From: an uncultured Oscillospiraceae bacterium | GTDB taxonomy: Bacteria > Bacillota > Clostridia > Oscillospirales > Ruminococcaceae | Length of the DNA stretch: 64,000 nucleotides | Assembly: GCA_910589145.1 (NCBI GenBank) | Contig: CAJUSD010000006.1 | Coordinates: forward strand, 52,439-116,438 | Direction: 5' to 3' | Part shown: positions 9,123 to 17,866 of the stretch, piece by piece | Layout: each line of letters opens with the position of its first letter | How positions within the stretch are numbered: the stretch's first letter is position 1 | Position numbers and translations under genes: made by a program | Notes under the pieces: generated by a model | Seen by the model: only the letters and a program-made list of their open reading frames with translations | Databases searched by the model: none | What the model was told of the DNA's origin: nothing

Positions 9123-10113
9123 CGCACACCCTCCTTATATATTCTTTTGCCGAGATAGCACCGCGGTCAATAGCGAAAGCAAGGGCATTGCAGAACAGCA
9201 CTGCAAACATCCCACCCTGTTCAAATCCTCCGTAATACCGGAACAACATCGTAAACAGTCCTGCGGTCAACCCGTATAAAAAACGCCCCAAGCCTGTTTT
9301 GGGAGAGGTAACAGGATCGGTTATCATATAAATCGCCGTAAAAATAACTGAGCCGGAAAAGAGTTCAAAGCAAACAGAATTTAAAGGAGATGTAGGGATC
9401 CGCGAGAAAAAGAAGGAGAACAAGGCAGCGGAAAATACAAACCCCAAAGGAATCCGCCAATCGGCAGTTTTCCGTGCAAGGAGGAATATTAGACAAGTTG
9501 CCATGACTAAAATGTGAGTAGCCCCCATTGGCCCGGCAAAATTGCCCAGCAGAAGCTCCTGCCAGTCAATAGACGGGATTCCACCCAGTTTCAGGGTGTG
9601 GGCGGAGCCTTCCATCAGCCGTGCTGTCACCTCTCCAGCCGCCTCCAGACGTTCCAGGGGTTGAGGATAATGAAAGACCAGCTGGGGCCAGCAGACGGCT
9701 GCAAATGCAAATCCGGCAGCAGCAGGGTTAAACAAATTATTTCCTGTCCCTCCAAAGGGTTGTTTTACCACGAGAATTGCAAATAATCCGGCAGCAATAG
9801 GGATATAGTACGGAATAGAAGCAGGCAAAAGCATAGCAATTACCAGTCCCGTCACCACTGGCGAAAGATCTGCAAACATCCATTTCCGCCTGGCGATCCA
9901 GTTGCATAAGCAGTCCGCAGCTTTACAAGCTGCTACTGAATACAGTGCTACCATTAAAGGACGTGATCCGTAAAAGTAACATGCCATTACCAACAGGGGA
10001 AGCATAGCGATTACCATATCCCCCATCATTGCGTTGCTGCTATCCCTGGAAAGCAGAATCAACGGTTTACGCTTTGTCAAAGGCCGCTTGGCGGCAGGTA
10101 TAAATTCCTTCAT
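9097..10113 (-). CDS. rnfD: RnfD-like membrane subunit (flavin-binding GAT retained)
   Basis: The 338-residue protein has many helices and RnfD/NqrB signatures: FGGTGNNLFNPAAAGFAFA, DLSPVVTGLVIAMLLP, and YMITDPVTSPKTGLGRFLYG near the end. The threonine that carries covalent FMN in RnfD lies in an S/G-x-A-T motif; GPMGAT (near residue 197) keeps it. This is the least altered subunit of the cluster. The ATG overlaps the rnfC stop (ATGA), indicating coupled translation, and AGGAGG lies upstream. In standard operons rnfG follows rnfD; here rnfE follows directly. Confidence 0.88.
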   Translation of the reverse strand: MKEFIPAAKRPLTKRKPLILLSRDSSNAMMGDMVIAMLPLLVMACYFYGSRPLMVALYSVAACKAADCLCNWIARRKWMFADLSPVVTGLVIAMLLPASIPYYIPIAAGLFAILVVKQPFGGTGNNLFNPAAAGFAFAAVCWPQLVFHYPQPLERLEAAGEVTARLMEGSAHTLKLGGIPSIDWQELLLGNFAGPMGATHILVMATCLIFLLARKTADWRIPLGFVFSAALFSFFFSRIPTSPLNSVCFELFSGSVIFTAIYMITDPVTSPKTGLGRFLYGLTAGLFTMLFRYYGGFEQGGMFAVLFCNALAFAIDRGAISAKEYIRRVCVELVNFKK

Positions 10114-12161
10114 GATTCTTTTACCTCCTGGGATTGCTTTGTCTGGGAATCCTTTGCCGTTTTAGATGAAGACGACCGTTTTACTGTCGTTTTTGCTTTC
10201 TTTGCAACTGGACGGATTGCCGCCTTTTTAGGCGCAGTATGTTCTTCTGGTATGGGAACGCTTTCAACAGCAGAAGAAGCAGCTTTCTTCCTTGACGTGG
10301 ATTTTTTCGTTTTAGCTGTTTCAGCTGCAGCTTCCTCTGCTTCTGGTTTAGAAGGTGCGGTTTCTGTTGGCTTCTTTACAGACTCTTTCCTTTTTCTCAC
10401 AGGTTTGGGAGCTGCTGGCTTTTCAGGCTCCTCTGGCGTTGGAGAAATTTCGGGCTTTAAAGCCGGCTCTTCCTGTTCTTTCGGCGCTTCCTCGGCGACG
10501 TCCGCTTTCTTGGCCGTGCGGGACTTTCGGGAAGTCTTTTTGGTTTTAGTCGGCTTGGATTCAGTAGAAGCCTTATCCTCCGATGGGGTTATTCCTTCTG
10601 ATCCTTTTATTTTCTCAGATTCTTTCGCTGCATCTGTGCTTTCAGATACAGGAGAAAGCTCCTCTTTCGCAGATTCAGAATCTCTATCCGGTTCTGCTTC
10701 TTCTGGCTGGGAGTTCTGGACTATTTGAGGCGGCTCTATTACTTCCAACCGTTCAGGCTCTTTTTCATCGCCTTCAGTACTGGATTGGATTTCCATATTA
10801 GGTTCCTGCTCCTCTGTCTTTTGTATCTTTTTAACTTCTCTGCCAAAAAGGGTCTCCTGCATTGCAAGGATTTCCTCTGCTTCTTCTCTGGAAATATCAT
10901 CCAATTCCGACTCAGCGGACGATGTATTTTGGGGTTCCTTCCATTCCTCTGGCGGAATTGCCAAAACCGCCTCTGCAGGCATCTTAGATTCGGCTGGAAT
11001 CTCATGAACCTCCGTTTGTGCTGGTTGTTTTGTTTCTTCTGCAGCAAGCACCTCGGATAATTCCACAGGAATTTCGGGGACGGCATCCTTTTGAGCAGGA
11101 ACATCCGCTTTTCCTTCTATATGCATCAATTTTTCTGATGCAAAGGCAAGTTCTTTACCCTGCCGGAGAACCGGAACCAAATCCAAATGCGAGGGGCAGG
11201 CATAAGTACATGCTCCACATTCAAAACATCGCTCGTATCCCATGCTCCGTAAAAACGATGCCTGTTTATGGAGAGACGCCGCATATAAATAAAAAACCGG
11301 AAGCTGCTGGGGACAGACGTCCATACACCGCCCGCAGCCGATACAAGGAGCAGGGGCGGCATGATCATATCTGTGAAATGCCAGAATTGCTTTTGTGTTC
11401 GGCTCAACGTAAGTAGTTTCTGGGTTTAAAATCGATTCAGCGGTCAGAGAGCCGGTTGAGCAAATATAAGTTGGATCATCTGACAGGCCGCAAAACTCCA
11501 AAGCACGTTTTACAGGCATCCCCAAGGGAAGTTCTGCGTTAAACGGCGCTGCTACACAGTCCCCTGCCAATGTGACAAAGGCGGTTGTCTGGCGGCGCAT
11601 CTCGAAAACTGCTCGGTGAAGGTGTACCATCGCCCCGGTTCCTATGTATAAAACACCGTTCTTTTCTCCTTTTTCACGTTCCGCCAGATCAATGGGATAT
11701 CTTCCGCCAAACCGGCGGATTGTAAGGTCATCCCGTTCTGGGATTTTAGTGCTAAAAGCAATCAAACTGTGATAAACTGCCGCAAACTGTTTTTCAGGTT
11801 CTACTCCAAGGGCCTTTCCACAAAGTCTAAGCCCGGACACCACTTCATCCTGACGTTGGAAAAGCAATACCAAACGGCTGGATAAATAAGGTTCATCATC
11901 AATTGCGTCGGCAGCTACCTCTTTACATCGCCCCATCCAATTTTCCAGCTTTTCCCAGAGCGGCTTTCCGTCCAACTCATCAAAAATTTCTGCAATTTTT
12001 GCTGTTTCTATTATCTGTTCCGCTGATATTTCTTTCAAATCCTTTACTTCAGAGATCAGACGGCTTACAGCTACATTTTCTGTAAATACCTGGATTTCCC
12101 GATTAATTGCCGGTTCCTTTTTCTGTTCCGGCTTGATTCCACGCCTAAATAACGATACCAT
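10110..12161 (-). CDS. rnfC: RnfC-like iron-sulfur protein with lost flavin motif and long charged tail
   Basis: The 683-residue protein shows two complete [4Fe-4S] motifs, CIGCGRCMDVCP (from C273) and CFECGACTYACP (from C312), and RnfC core traces: DDEPYLSS for CEPYITADDR, and AGDCVAAPFNAELPLGMPV. The N-terminal sandwich-barrel domain and the glycine-rich GLGGAGFPT flavin/NADH motif are absent; the aligned segment reads LDGKPLWEKLENWMGR. A Lys/Glu/Pro/Ala-rich tail of about 330 residues follows the clusters, similar in type to RnfC tails of enterobacteria. It is first in the operon, with ATG and AGGAGG 14 bases upstream. The homology is firm; NADH oxidation is unlikely. Confidence 0.85.
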   Translation of the reverse strand: MVSLFRRGIKPEQKKEPAINREIQVFTENVAVSRLISEVKDLKEISAEQIIETAKIAEIFDELDGKPLWEKLENWMGRCKEVAADAIDDEPYLSSRLVLLFQRQDEVVSGLRLCGKALGVEPEKQFAAVYHSLIAFSTKIPERDDLTIRRFGGRYPIDLAEREKGEKNGVLYIGTGAMVHLHRAVFEMRRQTTAFVTLAGDCVAAPFNAELPLGMPVKRALEFCGLSDDPTYICSTGSLTAESILNPETTYVEPNTKAILAFHRYDHAAPAPCIGCGRCMDVCPQQLPVFYLYAASLHKQASFLRSMGYERCFECGACTYACPSHLDLVPVLRQGKELAFASEKLMHIEGKADVPAQKDAVPEIPVELSEVLAAEETKQPAQTEVHEIPAESKMPAEAVLAIPPEEWKEPQNTSSAESELDDISREEAEEILAMQETLFGREVKKIQKTEEQEPNMEIQSSTEGDEKEPERLEVIEPPQIVQNSQPEEAEPDRDSESAKEELSPVSESTDAAKESEKIKGSEGITPSEDKASTESKPTKTKKTSRKSRTAKKADVAEEAPKEQEEPALKPEISPTPEEPEKPAAPKPVRKRKESVKKPTETAPSKPEAEEAAAETAKTKKSTSRKKAASSAVESVPIPEEHTAPKKAAIRPVAKKAKTTVKRSSSSKTAKDSQTKQSQEVKES

Positions 12162-12343
12162 GGCGGCTTATTCGGCCTCCTTTATTTTCTATAGTAACGG
12201 AATACGAAATAATCATCCATAAATCAAGCTGATCAGTTTCAGCTTTTATATGTTTTATTTGCGTCGCTTCCTATGTTTTTTCATAAATTAAATTACTTTT
12301 TTGCCTGTCCATTCCATATTCATACGCAAGGGGGAATCAGTTC
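12162..12343. promoter_or_regulatory. Divergent promoter region between the Rnf-like operon and mecA
   Basis: These 182 bases separate two divergent starts and must hold both promoters. The sequence is AT-rich, and no pair of boxes is good enough to name. The mecA ribosome site is AAGGGGGA at about 12329. Confidence 0.5.
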
Positions 12344-12937
12344 ATGCGATTTGAGCCACAGAAGAAGGGAAAACTTAAGGTAATTCTCACTCCACAAGAT
12401 ATGGCTTCCCTCAACCTTACTTACGACCAAATGGACTACAACGACCGCAAAACGCGGCTTCTGCTTTCCAAGCTGCTGGAAACAGCCCGACAAAAAGGGC
12501 GTTTCATCTATCCAGACAACAGCAGGCTTCTGATTGAACTTTTTCCCACACTGGAAGGGGGCTGTGTTCTTCTTTTTACTGTCCTATCAGCAGATGGGCA
12601 AAAGCCATCTGCTGCAAATAATACATTTGCTTTTTCATTCCAAAGTCTGGAGCCATTAGGACAGACTGCGGCACGGCTGGACACACTGCAGGCACTGCCA
12701 GACCCGGAAGGATGTGTCTGCACCCTATACAGATTCAGTGAAGAATACCGCCTTTTATGTCAACTCAGACGGCCAATTGGACCAGATGCACAGCGCAGGC
12801 ATCCGTGTTTGAAAGAGCTGCAAAAATACGGGCGGGAAGCGGGTACCGGGAAACTTGCTGCAGCATATTGCGAAGAACACGGGACAACGCTTGCCGCCCA
12901 GGACGCACTGAAAAAACTTGCATTATGCTGGAAATAA
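12344..12937 (+). CDS. mecA: MecA-type ClpC adaptor protein
   Basis: The 197-residue protein has the MecA layout: an N-terminal domain (MRFEPQ..KLKVILTPQDM, then DYNDRKTRLLLSKLL) and a C-terminal domain (TFAFSFQSLEPL, then TLYRFSEEYRLLCQL) joined by a short linker. MecA adaptors deliver proteins to the ClpC AAA+ unfoldase. It is slightly shorter than the Bacillus protein (about 218 residues). Its stop lies eight bases from the convergent rpe stop, so the two transcripts may overlap. Confidence 0.85.
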   Translation: MRFEPQKKGKLKVILTPQDMASLNLTYDQMDYNDRKTRLLLSKLLETARQKGRFIYPDNSRLLIELFPTLEGGCVLLFTVLSADGQKPSAANNTFAFSFQSLEPLGQTAARLDTLQALPDPEGCVCTLYRFSEEYRLLCQLRRPIGPDAQRRHPCLKELQKYGREAGTGKLAAAYCEEHGTTLAAQDALKKLALCWK

Positions 12938-12945
12938 ATATAAGT

Positions 12946-13596
12946 TCACCTTTTGCCGCGCAAACCTTCCAAAGCAGCGGAGTAGTCCGGCTGTCCAAAA
13001 ACAGCCGAACCTGCTACTAAGATATTTGCACCATTTTCAATTACGACAGGGGCTGTCACGGCGCTAATACCGCCATCCACTTCAAAGTCCACAGGATATC
13101 CCATTTTTTTACAGCGCCGGGAAAGATCAGACAGCTTTTCCATTGTCTCCATTCGGAACTTCTGCCCGCCAAAACCTGGCTCTACCGTCATAACCAATAC
13201 CATATCCACATCTTTTAAATAAGGGTAAACTGCTTCTGCGGGAGTGCCCGGTTTCAAAGACAATCCTGCACGTTTATTCAAACGATGGATTTCAGCAATT
13301 ACCTCTGCGGGGTTGGAATCTGCTTCTACATGAAAGGTTATGATATCTGCCCCTGCTTTGGAAAAGGCAGAAATATACTTTAAGGGCTCTGATAACATCA
13401 AGTGTACATCCAAAATTAAATTTGTCTGGGGACGAATACATGCTGTGACAGGCACTCCAAACGTTATGTTAGGGACAAAATGTCCATCCATTACATCGAT
13501 ATGAAGCATTTCTGCTCCTGCGGCTTCAATTTTCCGCACCTCATCCCCTAACCGCCAAATATCTGCGGCCAGAATCGAAGGCGATATTTTAATCAT
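12946..13596 (-). CDS. rpe: Ribulose-phosphate 3-epimerase
   Basis: The 216-residue TIM-barrel protein shows all family marks: ISPSILAADIWRL, HIDVMDGHFVPNITFG, LDVHLM, VMTVEPGFGGQKF and FEVDGGI. It interconverts ribulose-5-phosphate and xylulose-5-phosphate in the pentose phosphate pathway using a metal held by the His/Asp motifs. The length is normal. The ATG has GGGAGGT upstream. In many Firmicutes rpe follows rsgA and prkC; here it stands alone after a repeat-rich gap. Confidence 0.95.
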   Translation of the reverse strand: MIKISPSILAADIWRLGDEVRKIEAAGAEMLHIDVMDGHFVPNITFGVPVTACIRPQTNLILDVHLMLSEPLKYISAFSKAGADIITFHVEADSNPAEVIAEIHRLNKRAGLSLKPGTPAEAVYPYLKDVDMVLVMTVEPGFGGQKFRMETMEKLSDLSRRCKKMGYPVDFEVDGGISAVTAPVVIENGANILVAGSAVFGQPDYSAALEGLRGKR

Positions 13597-13658
13597 GCTT
13601 GATACCTCCCAGATAATACGAGTAAAGCGGAAAAGCTAAAAATGAGAACCACCAAGGG

Positions 13659-13990
13659 CAAATGAAAAAGGTTTGGGATCCAGGGGATTGTACAGCAAAA
13701 CCGCACTCCTGAAAAGGCCCCTGGCCGCGCTCGTAAGCGCGAAATACTCCTGTTTAAAGTAAGCTCAAACCAAACAAAAATGTCAGATACCTTATAACTT
13801 CGTCAGTATTGAAATAAAAAGACCGCCTGGAATTGTTTAGGGGGAGCAGCTCCATTTGGCGGGCTTCTTCCGCTGTGTGTGAGTTTAACGAACATGGAAG
13901 TTTTATCCAGAAAACTGAAAGTCTGCCATGATGGCGTACCTAAAACAGAAAAGCACGATTTTTAAGCTGCGTTTTTCATTGAACTCACCT
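13659..13990. repeat. Composite dispersed repeat C/D, copy 1
   Basis: The left part (AAAAAGGTTTGGGATCC, a hairpin, CCCCTGG, GCGCGAAATACTCC) matches the C module at 33379, 34866 (inverted) and 42765. The right part starts at CGTCAGTATTG (about 13801) and ends near CATGATGGCGTACCTAAAAC (about 13940). It matches 42894-43030 and contains a pairing of AAAGACCGCC with GGCGGGCTT. No protein is encoded. It is probably a non-autonomous mobile or REP-like unit (inference). Confidence 0.7.
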
Positions 13991-13995
13991 TAATA

Positions 13996-14340
13996 TAATG
14001 CAGACATCATCTTTTTAAACATTACATCGAGTATATTTTATACCAACTGCCCTAAAAGGTCAACATCCGTCAGAAAAGTTCACAGCATTGTCACAGACTT
14101 TCGAGCAGCTTCGCTGATTTGCGGCACATTTTTTCACCCGAATTCATAGAATGTATTACCCCCTGCCCCACAAAGCCTTCCAAATTTTAGCCAGCGAACT
14201 CCTGATCCCAAAGATCCGCGGAATCTTGGAATAGGTGGCTGACAGCCTCAAAAAAGCCTTTCCTGTAAAGAATCCGCTTTTCATAAATCGCTTTCCCTTC
14301 CCATTTGGAAGGGAAAGCACGCTGGCGGCCTGAAACTAAG
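13996..14340. other. Gene-free stretch with a strong stem-loop
   Basis: No convincing ORF is present. A perfect 12-bp stem with a 5-base loop (14290-14318, GCTTTCCCTTCC and its complement) is the only strong structure. It has no T-run on either side. A small RNA is possible, but I cannot match a known family. Confidence 0.4.
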
Positions 14341-14381
14341 AAAAAACTCCGCCTGTATTCCCTCAGGAAGCGGAGTTTTTA
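14341..14381 (-). terminator. Terminator of the polysaccharide deacetylase gene
   Basis: AAAAAACTCCGCCTG pairs with CAG..GCGGAGTTTTT; both sides give T-runs, so it can work in both directions. It lies 31 bases beyond the minus-strand stop at 14413. Confidence 0.85.
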
Positions 14382-14412
14382 TTATTGGATTTTTTTGTAA
14401 ATGTACAAAGAT

Positions 14413-15264
14413 TTAATCTCGGATTATTTTAACTGTTTCGCCGCTCTTAAAGCAGTAATCCTTATCCAGAATATTCATCCAAATATCCTGACAGGTGGGA
14501 TTAAATACCGTCATTCCATCGGCGGAATAGTGCAGGCGGGAAGCTGATTCCATATATTCTGCAATTTGTATATTGGGGGCATACCAAACATCGTCATGGC
14601 CGGAAACTAGTTTCAGCAGGTCCTCCATAACATTCCAGTTCTGGTTATTATCAAATTCATAGGCGTGCCCCCAGACATAAAAAAGCTTTGTCCTTGGACG
14701 GTTGGCAGGATCCTGCGCTGTGAACTGTTCCGCCAGGGAAAGCAGTTCGGGGTCATCATGGTGACAGGTGGGATTCCATTCCAGAAAATCCGTTGGAAGA
14801 TTAAAATTATGAGTGCTCTTTACGGTACGGGAGTAGAGAATATCTGAAGCTTGAAGCGCCTCTTTTGCTGTATTGCTGAAAGTTCCAAAGGGATACGCCA
14901 TACCCCGGACAATTCTTCCAGAAAGTTCTTCTAAATTTTTCCGGTCTGTTATTACTTCATATAAAATCGCACTGGATGGCAGGGCTGCCAGGTCAGGATG
15001 CGTTACAGTATGGCAGGCGATTTCATGGTTTTGGTAAATTTCCGCAACTTCATTTTTTAGAATCTTACTGTGCTGTACCTTTAAATGGCTATACTGATCC
15101 GTTTGCCCAAAGGCGCCGGAATTCAGGTTAAAAGTCCCCTTTACGCCGTACTGGTCAAAAAGCGCTATCAAGCGTTTATCCTGGATCACGCCGTCGTCGT
15201 AGCTGAGAGTAAAGGCTTTTGATTTTCCCTCTGGGAAACGTAACACGTCATGTCTTAACCGCAT
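14413..15264 (-). CDS. Polysaccharide deacetylase family protein
   Basis: This 283-residue NodB-fold protein shows the metal/catalytic motif TLSYDDG, the HTVTH motif and the GMAYPFGTF strand. The family removes N- or O-acetyl groups from peptidoglycan, chitin oligomers or xylan; the substrate is unknown here. No signal peptide is visible, so it may act in the cytoplasm or leave by another route. I chose the ATG at 15264 (MRLRHDV) because AAAGGTG lies just upstream. The longer frame to 15363 runs into repeat A3 and is probably not translated. Confidence 0.85.
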   Translation of the reverse strand: MRLRHDVLRFPEGKSKAFTLSYDDGVIQDKRLIALFDQYGVKGTFNLNSGAFGQTDQYSHLKVQHSKILKNEVAEIYQNHEIACHTVTHPDLAALPSSAILYEVITDRKNLEELSGRIVRGMAYPFGTFSNTAKEALQASDILYSRTVKSTHNFNLPTDFLEWNPTCHHDDPELLSLAEQFTAQDPANRPRTKLFYVWGHAYEFDNNQNWNVMEDLLKLVSGHDDVWYAPNIQIAEYMESASRLHYSADGMTVFNPTCQDIWMNILDKDYCFKSGETVKIIRD

Positions 15265-15310
15265 ATAAATTACACCTTTCCTAAATTTTATTGAATGCAG
15301 GTTCGTTTTA

Positions 15311-15470
15311 GAGCCCGTCCCTGAATAAGACGCACCTAGACTATGCGCCAGATTTTTTGCCAAACAAGGCGGTTTTCCGCAGGCGGACTGTCGCCCGGCA
15401 GGGGGAAATCAACGCGGTTTGGCGGAAAATATGCAAGCCGGATGGGCGCGGTTAATTTTGGGATAGACTC
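15311..15470. repeat. Dispersed repeat family A, copy 3
   Basis: The 160-bp element runs from GAGCCCGTCCC to GGGATAGACTC, with internal CCAAACAAGGCGGTTTTCCG and GGTTTGGCGGAAAATATGCA blocks shared with copies 1 and 2. It lies in the gap between the serine hydrolase and deacetylase genes. Confidence 0.8.
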
Positions 15471-15488
15471 TTAGGCTGTGTCCGCAGA

Positions 15489-16889
15489 TCAGCTTTCCCC
15501 ATCCGCCTTTTTCTGCAAAATCCTTCCTCCGCGCCTCATTCCCCAAACCGTACCATCTTTTCTCCGAAACACCTTCAAATCCAAAACCGACATTCTATCC
15601 TGATAAATCAACGTATCCCCTGCAACCATTTTAAGCGGGATAACGCCATTTTTTTCTTTCAGCCCTAAGCCGTCTTTGCATCTTACAATTTCAGCTTCTG
15701 TCCCTTCCTCACAGGAATATGTTCCACAAGCTAACGGAACATCTCTTTCCGGCCATAATTTTTCTTTCCAGTCATCTATATCCGATTCTATAAGTACATC
15801 AGCCATAATCCGCATAGCAGCCAAAGCAATATTGCCAACAGGCACGCCGCTGGTATTGCATAAAACTGCAACACCCCTCTGCAATTCCGGCGACCAGAGG
15901 AAGTAGGAGGAAACGCCTGTCAAACTCCCCCCATGTCCAATGATTCTAGAATCCTCGATCCGGGAAACAGCCAGCCCAAACCCATATTTCCAATTAAAGC
16001 GGTAATTGACCTGAGGAATCACCATCTGTCCAATGGATTCGCTTTGGACAATTTGTTCCATCTCCCCCCAGCCTGAAAGGAGGTACATGCGAAGGTATTT
16101 TTCCATATCAGCGATAGTGGACTTTAAAGCGCCTCCGCCCATTAAAACAAAGGCGTTGTCATAAAAGTTGTTGGTAACGGCTTTGCGCCCGTTTTCAAAC
16201 CGGTAAAGGAGGGAAACATTTGGATCAGCGGCAGTTTTCAGGAAATCGCAGCCGCTTCGTTCCATTCCCAAAGGCTCAAGGATATATTTTTTTACATATT
16301 CAGCATAAGAATTTTCCCCTCCGAAGCGTCGGACGATCTCAGCTAAAAGTCCGTAACTGTCATTGGAATAGCTTAGGAATTCCCCAGGATCTGCAATATA
16401 GGCAGTTTGCCGGTCAAGGTTTCCGGCAACACGACGAAGCCCCTCTTCTGCAAGGGGCAGGCTGTAAGCCAAATCCTCGCCGCTGTCCCAAAGCCCTATC
16501 TCCCTTGCAACAGGTTCAACACATAGGCGTTTCTGCGGGAAAAAGCCTGCGCTGTGACTCATCAGATGATAAACCCGGATAGTTTTCTGGTTGTTGTTGT
16601 GATATTCAGGAATGTATTGGGAAACAGGATCGTTAATGTTTATCTTCCGTTTTTCATGCAGCTGCATAATTGCCAGGCAGGTAAAGGATTTGGTAATGGA
16701 GGCTAAGCCAAAAAGCGTATTTTCATCGACAGGCAAACATTTTTCTTCATCACGCCAGCCAAAAAATTTTCGGTACATGGTTTTCTGGGGGCTGACAATG
16801 GTTACTCCCAACCCTACCGCTCCATAAATTTCCATTATTTTTTCAATATATTGTTCAAATTCTTTTTTCTTCAAACCCAGCTCCCTCAT
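15489..16889 (-). CDS. Serine hydrolase of the class C beta-lactamase/esterase fold
   Basis: The 466-residue protein keeps the beta-lactamase-fold triad: S64-I-T-K67, the YSNDSYG tyrosine motif and GHGGSLTG in place of KTG, plus an added C-terminal domain of about 110 residues. No signal peptide or lipobox is present, so a cytoplasmic esterase or peptidase is more likely than a secreted beta-lactamase. Family members include D-aminopeptidases and EstB-like esterases. A GGAG site lies 12 bases before the ATG. It is followed by repeat A3 rather than a clear terminator. Confidence 0.85.
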   Translation of the reverse strand: MRELGLKKKEFEQYIEKIMEIYGAVGLGVTIVSPQKTMYRKFFGWRDEEKCLPVDENTLFGLASITKSFTCLAIMQLHEKRKININDPVSQYIPEYHNNNQKTIRVYHLMSHSAGFFPQKRLCVEPVAREIGLWDSGEDLAYSLPLAEEGLRRVAGNLDRQTAYIADPGEFLSYSNDSYGLLAEIVRRFGGENSYAEYVKKYILEPLGMERSGCDFLKTAADPNVSLLYRFENGRKAVTNNFYDNAFVLMGGGALKSTIADMEKYLRMYLLSGWGEMEQIVQSESIGQMVIPQVNYRFNWKYGFGLAVSRIEDSRIIGHGGSLTGVSSYFLWSPELQRGVAVLCNTSGVPVGNIALAAMRIMADVLIESDIDDWKEKLWPERDVPLACGTYSCEEGTEAEIVRCKDGLGLKEKNGVIPLKMVAGDTLIYQDRMSVLDLKVFRRKDGTVWGMRRGGRILQKKADGES

Positions 16890-17034
16890 ATGGGATAACG
16901 CTCCTTTCTCTCAACTTTTTTCCGAACGTCCGTCAGCGGGATGTAAAACCTGTGCGGAATTCTCATATCCTATCAGTCTCCTACATTTTTTGTCTGCTTT
17001 TGCTTATTAAGAACCTGTCTCCTTGGAAAACAGC

Positions 17035-17084
17035 AAAAGGCAATAAAAGCATACCGTCTGTGGTGCTTTACTGCCTTTCTTTTA
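17035..17084 (-). terminator. Terminator of the DUF3783 gene
   Basis: AAAGGCAATAAAAGCA pairs with TGCTTTACTGCCTTT around a short loop. T-rich sequence follows on the plus strand, and CTGTTTTCC follows on the minus strand. It lies 83 bases beyond the DUF3783 stop. Confidence 0.65.
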
Positions 17085-17166
17085 TTCCTCCCGGCTTCTG
17101 CTTTTTGGCACGTCGAAACCCTGGATTCTAAAAGCATATAGCCAAAAGCTGCCGGGTATGGAACCC

Positions 17167-17826
17167 TTATTCTGTTTTCTCTGATTCATCCTTTTGACGG
17201 ACAGGCGTTTCATGATTTGCATGATTAATGTCCGCCGCCATAGCCATAGCGATGGAACGCTGTAATCCTGCAATAGTCATGTCAATATCATCTATGCTGG
17301 CAGAAGAAGGTCTTTTCATAATAGATTGTGCCTTTGCCAGAGAGTCAACTGCATCCTGACGGTTCTGTTCCGAAAGCTTTTTTGGATCGTGCTGCAAAAG
17401 CTGCCGCGTCAATCCCCGCAATTGATCCAGCCTGGAAAGAAGATTATGCTCCTTTGCCAGTTCCCCTATCAAATGCGCTATTGTCCATCCCTGATTATTC
17501 ACTGTCAGCACAGCCTTATAAGGAGTGGATGCCTGCGCAGATTTCAGGCGTGACAAAACAACGTTTAAACGGGTATTGTCAAAGCCGGAAAATAAAATAG
17601 CTTCGCTTTCTGCCTTTTGATCTGGTTCCCCTTCAAACCGTGGGAAGCCATCCATTCCCAACAATGCCCCCAAAGTTTGCTCAGAGTCTTCAGGGCTGGC
17701 TGTAATTACTTTTGCCCCGCAGTTTTCCAATACCTGGCGGGCTTTTTTTTCCTTTTCCGGCTCCAAATGATACAGCAGTACCGTTTCCTTTGGCTGCTGG
17801 CTGGATTTCCGCACATGCGCTTTCAT
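17167..17826 (-). CDS. DUF3783-domain protein of unknown function
   Basis: The 219-residue soluble protein has a small alpha/beta N-terminal part (VLLYHLEPEKEKKARQVLENCG) and the DUF3783 core (ILFSGFDNTRLNVVLSRLK, then YKAVLTVNNQGWTIAHLIGELAKEH). A helical tail follows from about residue 130. DUF3783 proteins are typical of Clostridia and have no assigned role. The gene lies 40 bases after the SGNH esterase gene on the same strand, so the two may share a transcript. Confidence 0.7.
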   Translation of the reverse strand: MKAHVRKSSQQPKETVLLYHLEPEKEKKARQVLENCGAKVITASPEDSEQTLGALLGMDGFPRFEGEPDQKAESEAILFSGFDNTRLNVVLSRLKSAQASTPYKAVLTVNNQGWTIAHLIGELAKEHNLLSRLDQLRGLTRQLLQHDPKKLSEQNRQDAVDSLAKAQSIMKRPSSASIDDIDMTIAGLQRSIAMAMAADINHANHETPVRQKDESEKTE

Positions 17827-17866
17827 TTCAGTATCAACGCCTTTCTTTTCTACCGCTCAACATATT

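Noticed and set aside
10252..10728. A 158-residue plus-strand ORF antisense to the rnfC tail
   Set aside because: Its Ser/Phe/Gly-rich sequence is what the complement of a Lys/Glu/Pro/Ala-rich repeat yields; there is no family motif and the opposite strand is a clear gene.
15265..15363. N-terminal extension of the polysaccharide deacetylase
   Set aside because: The extra 33 residues come from repeat A3 sequence, lack a ribosome site, and the ATG at 15264 has a good one.
15489..16889. Serine hydrolase considered as a secreted AmpC beta-lactamase
   Set aside because: There is no signal peptide, HGG replaces KTG, and the extra C-terminal domain fits esterase/peptidase relatives better.
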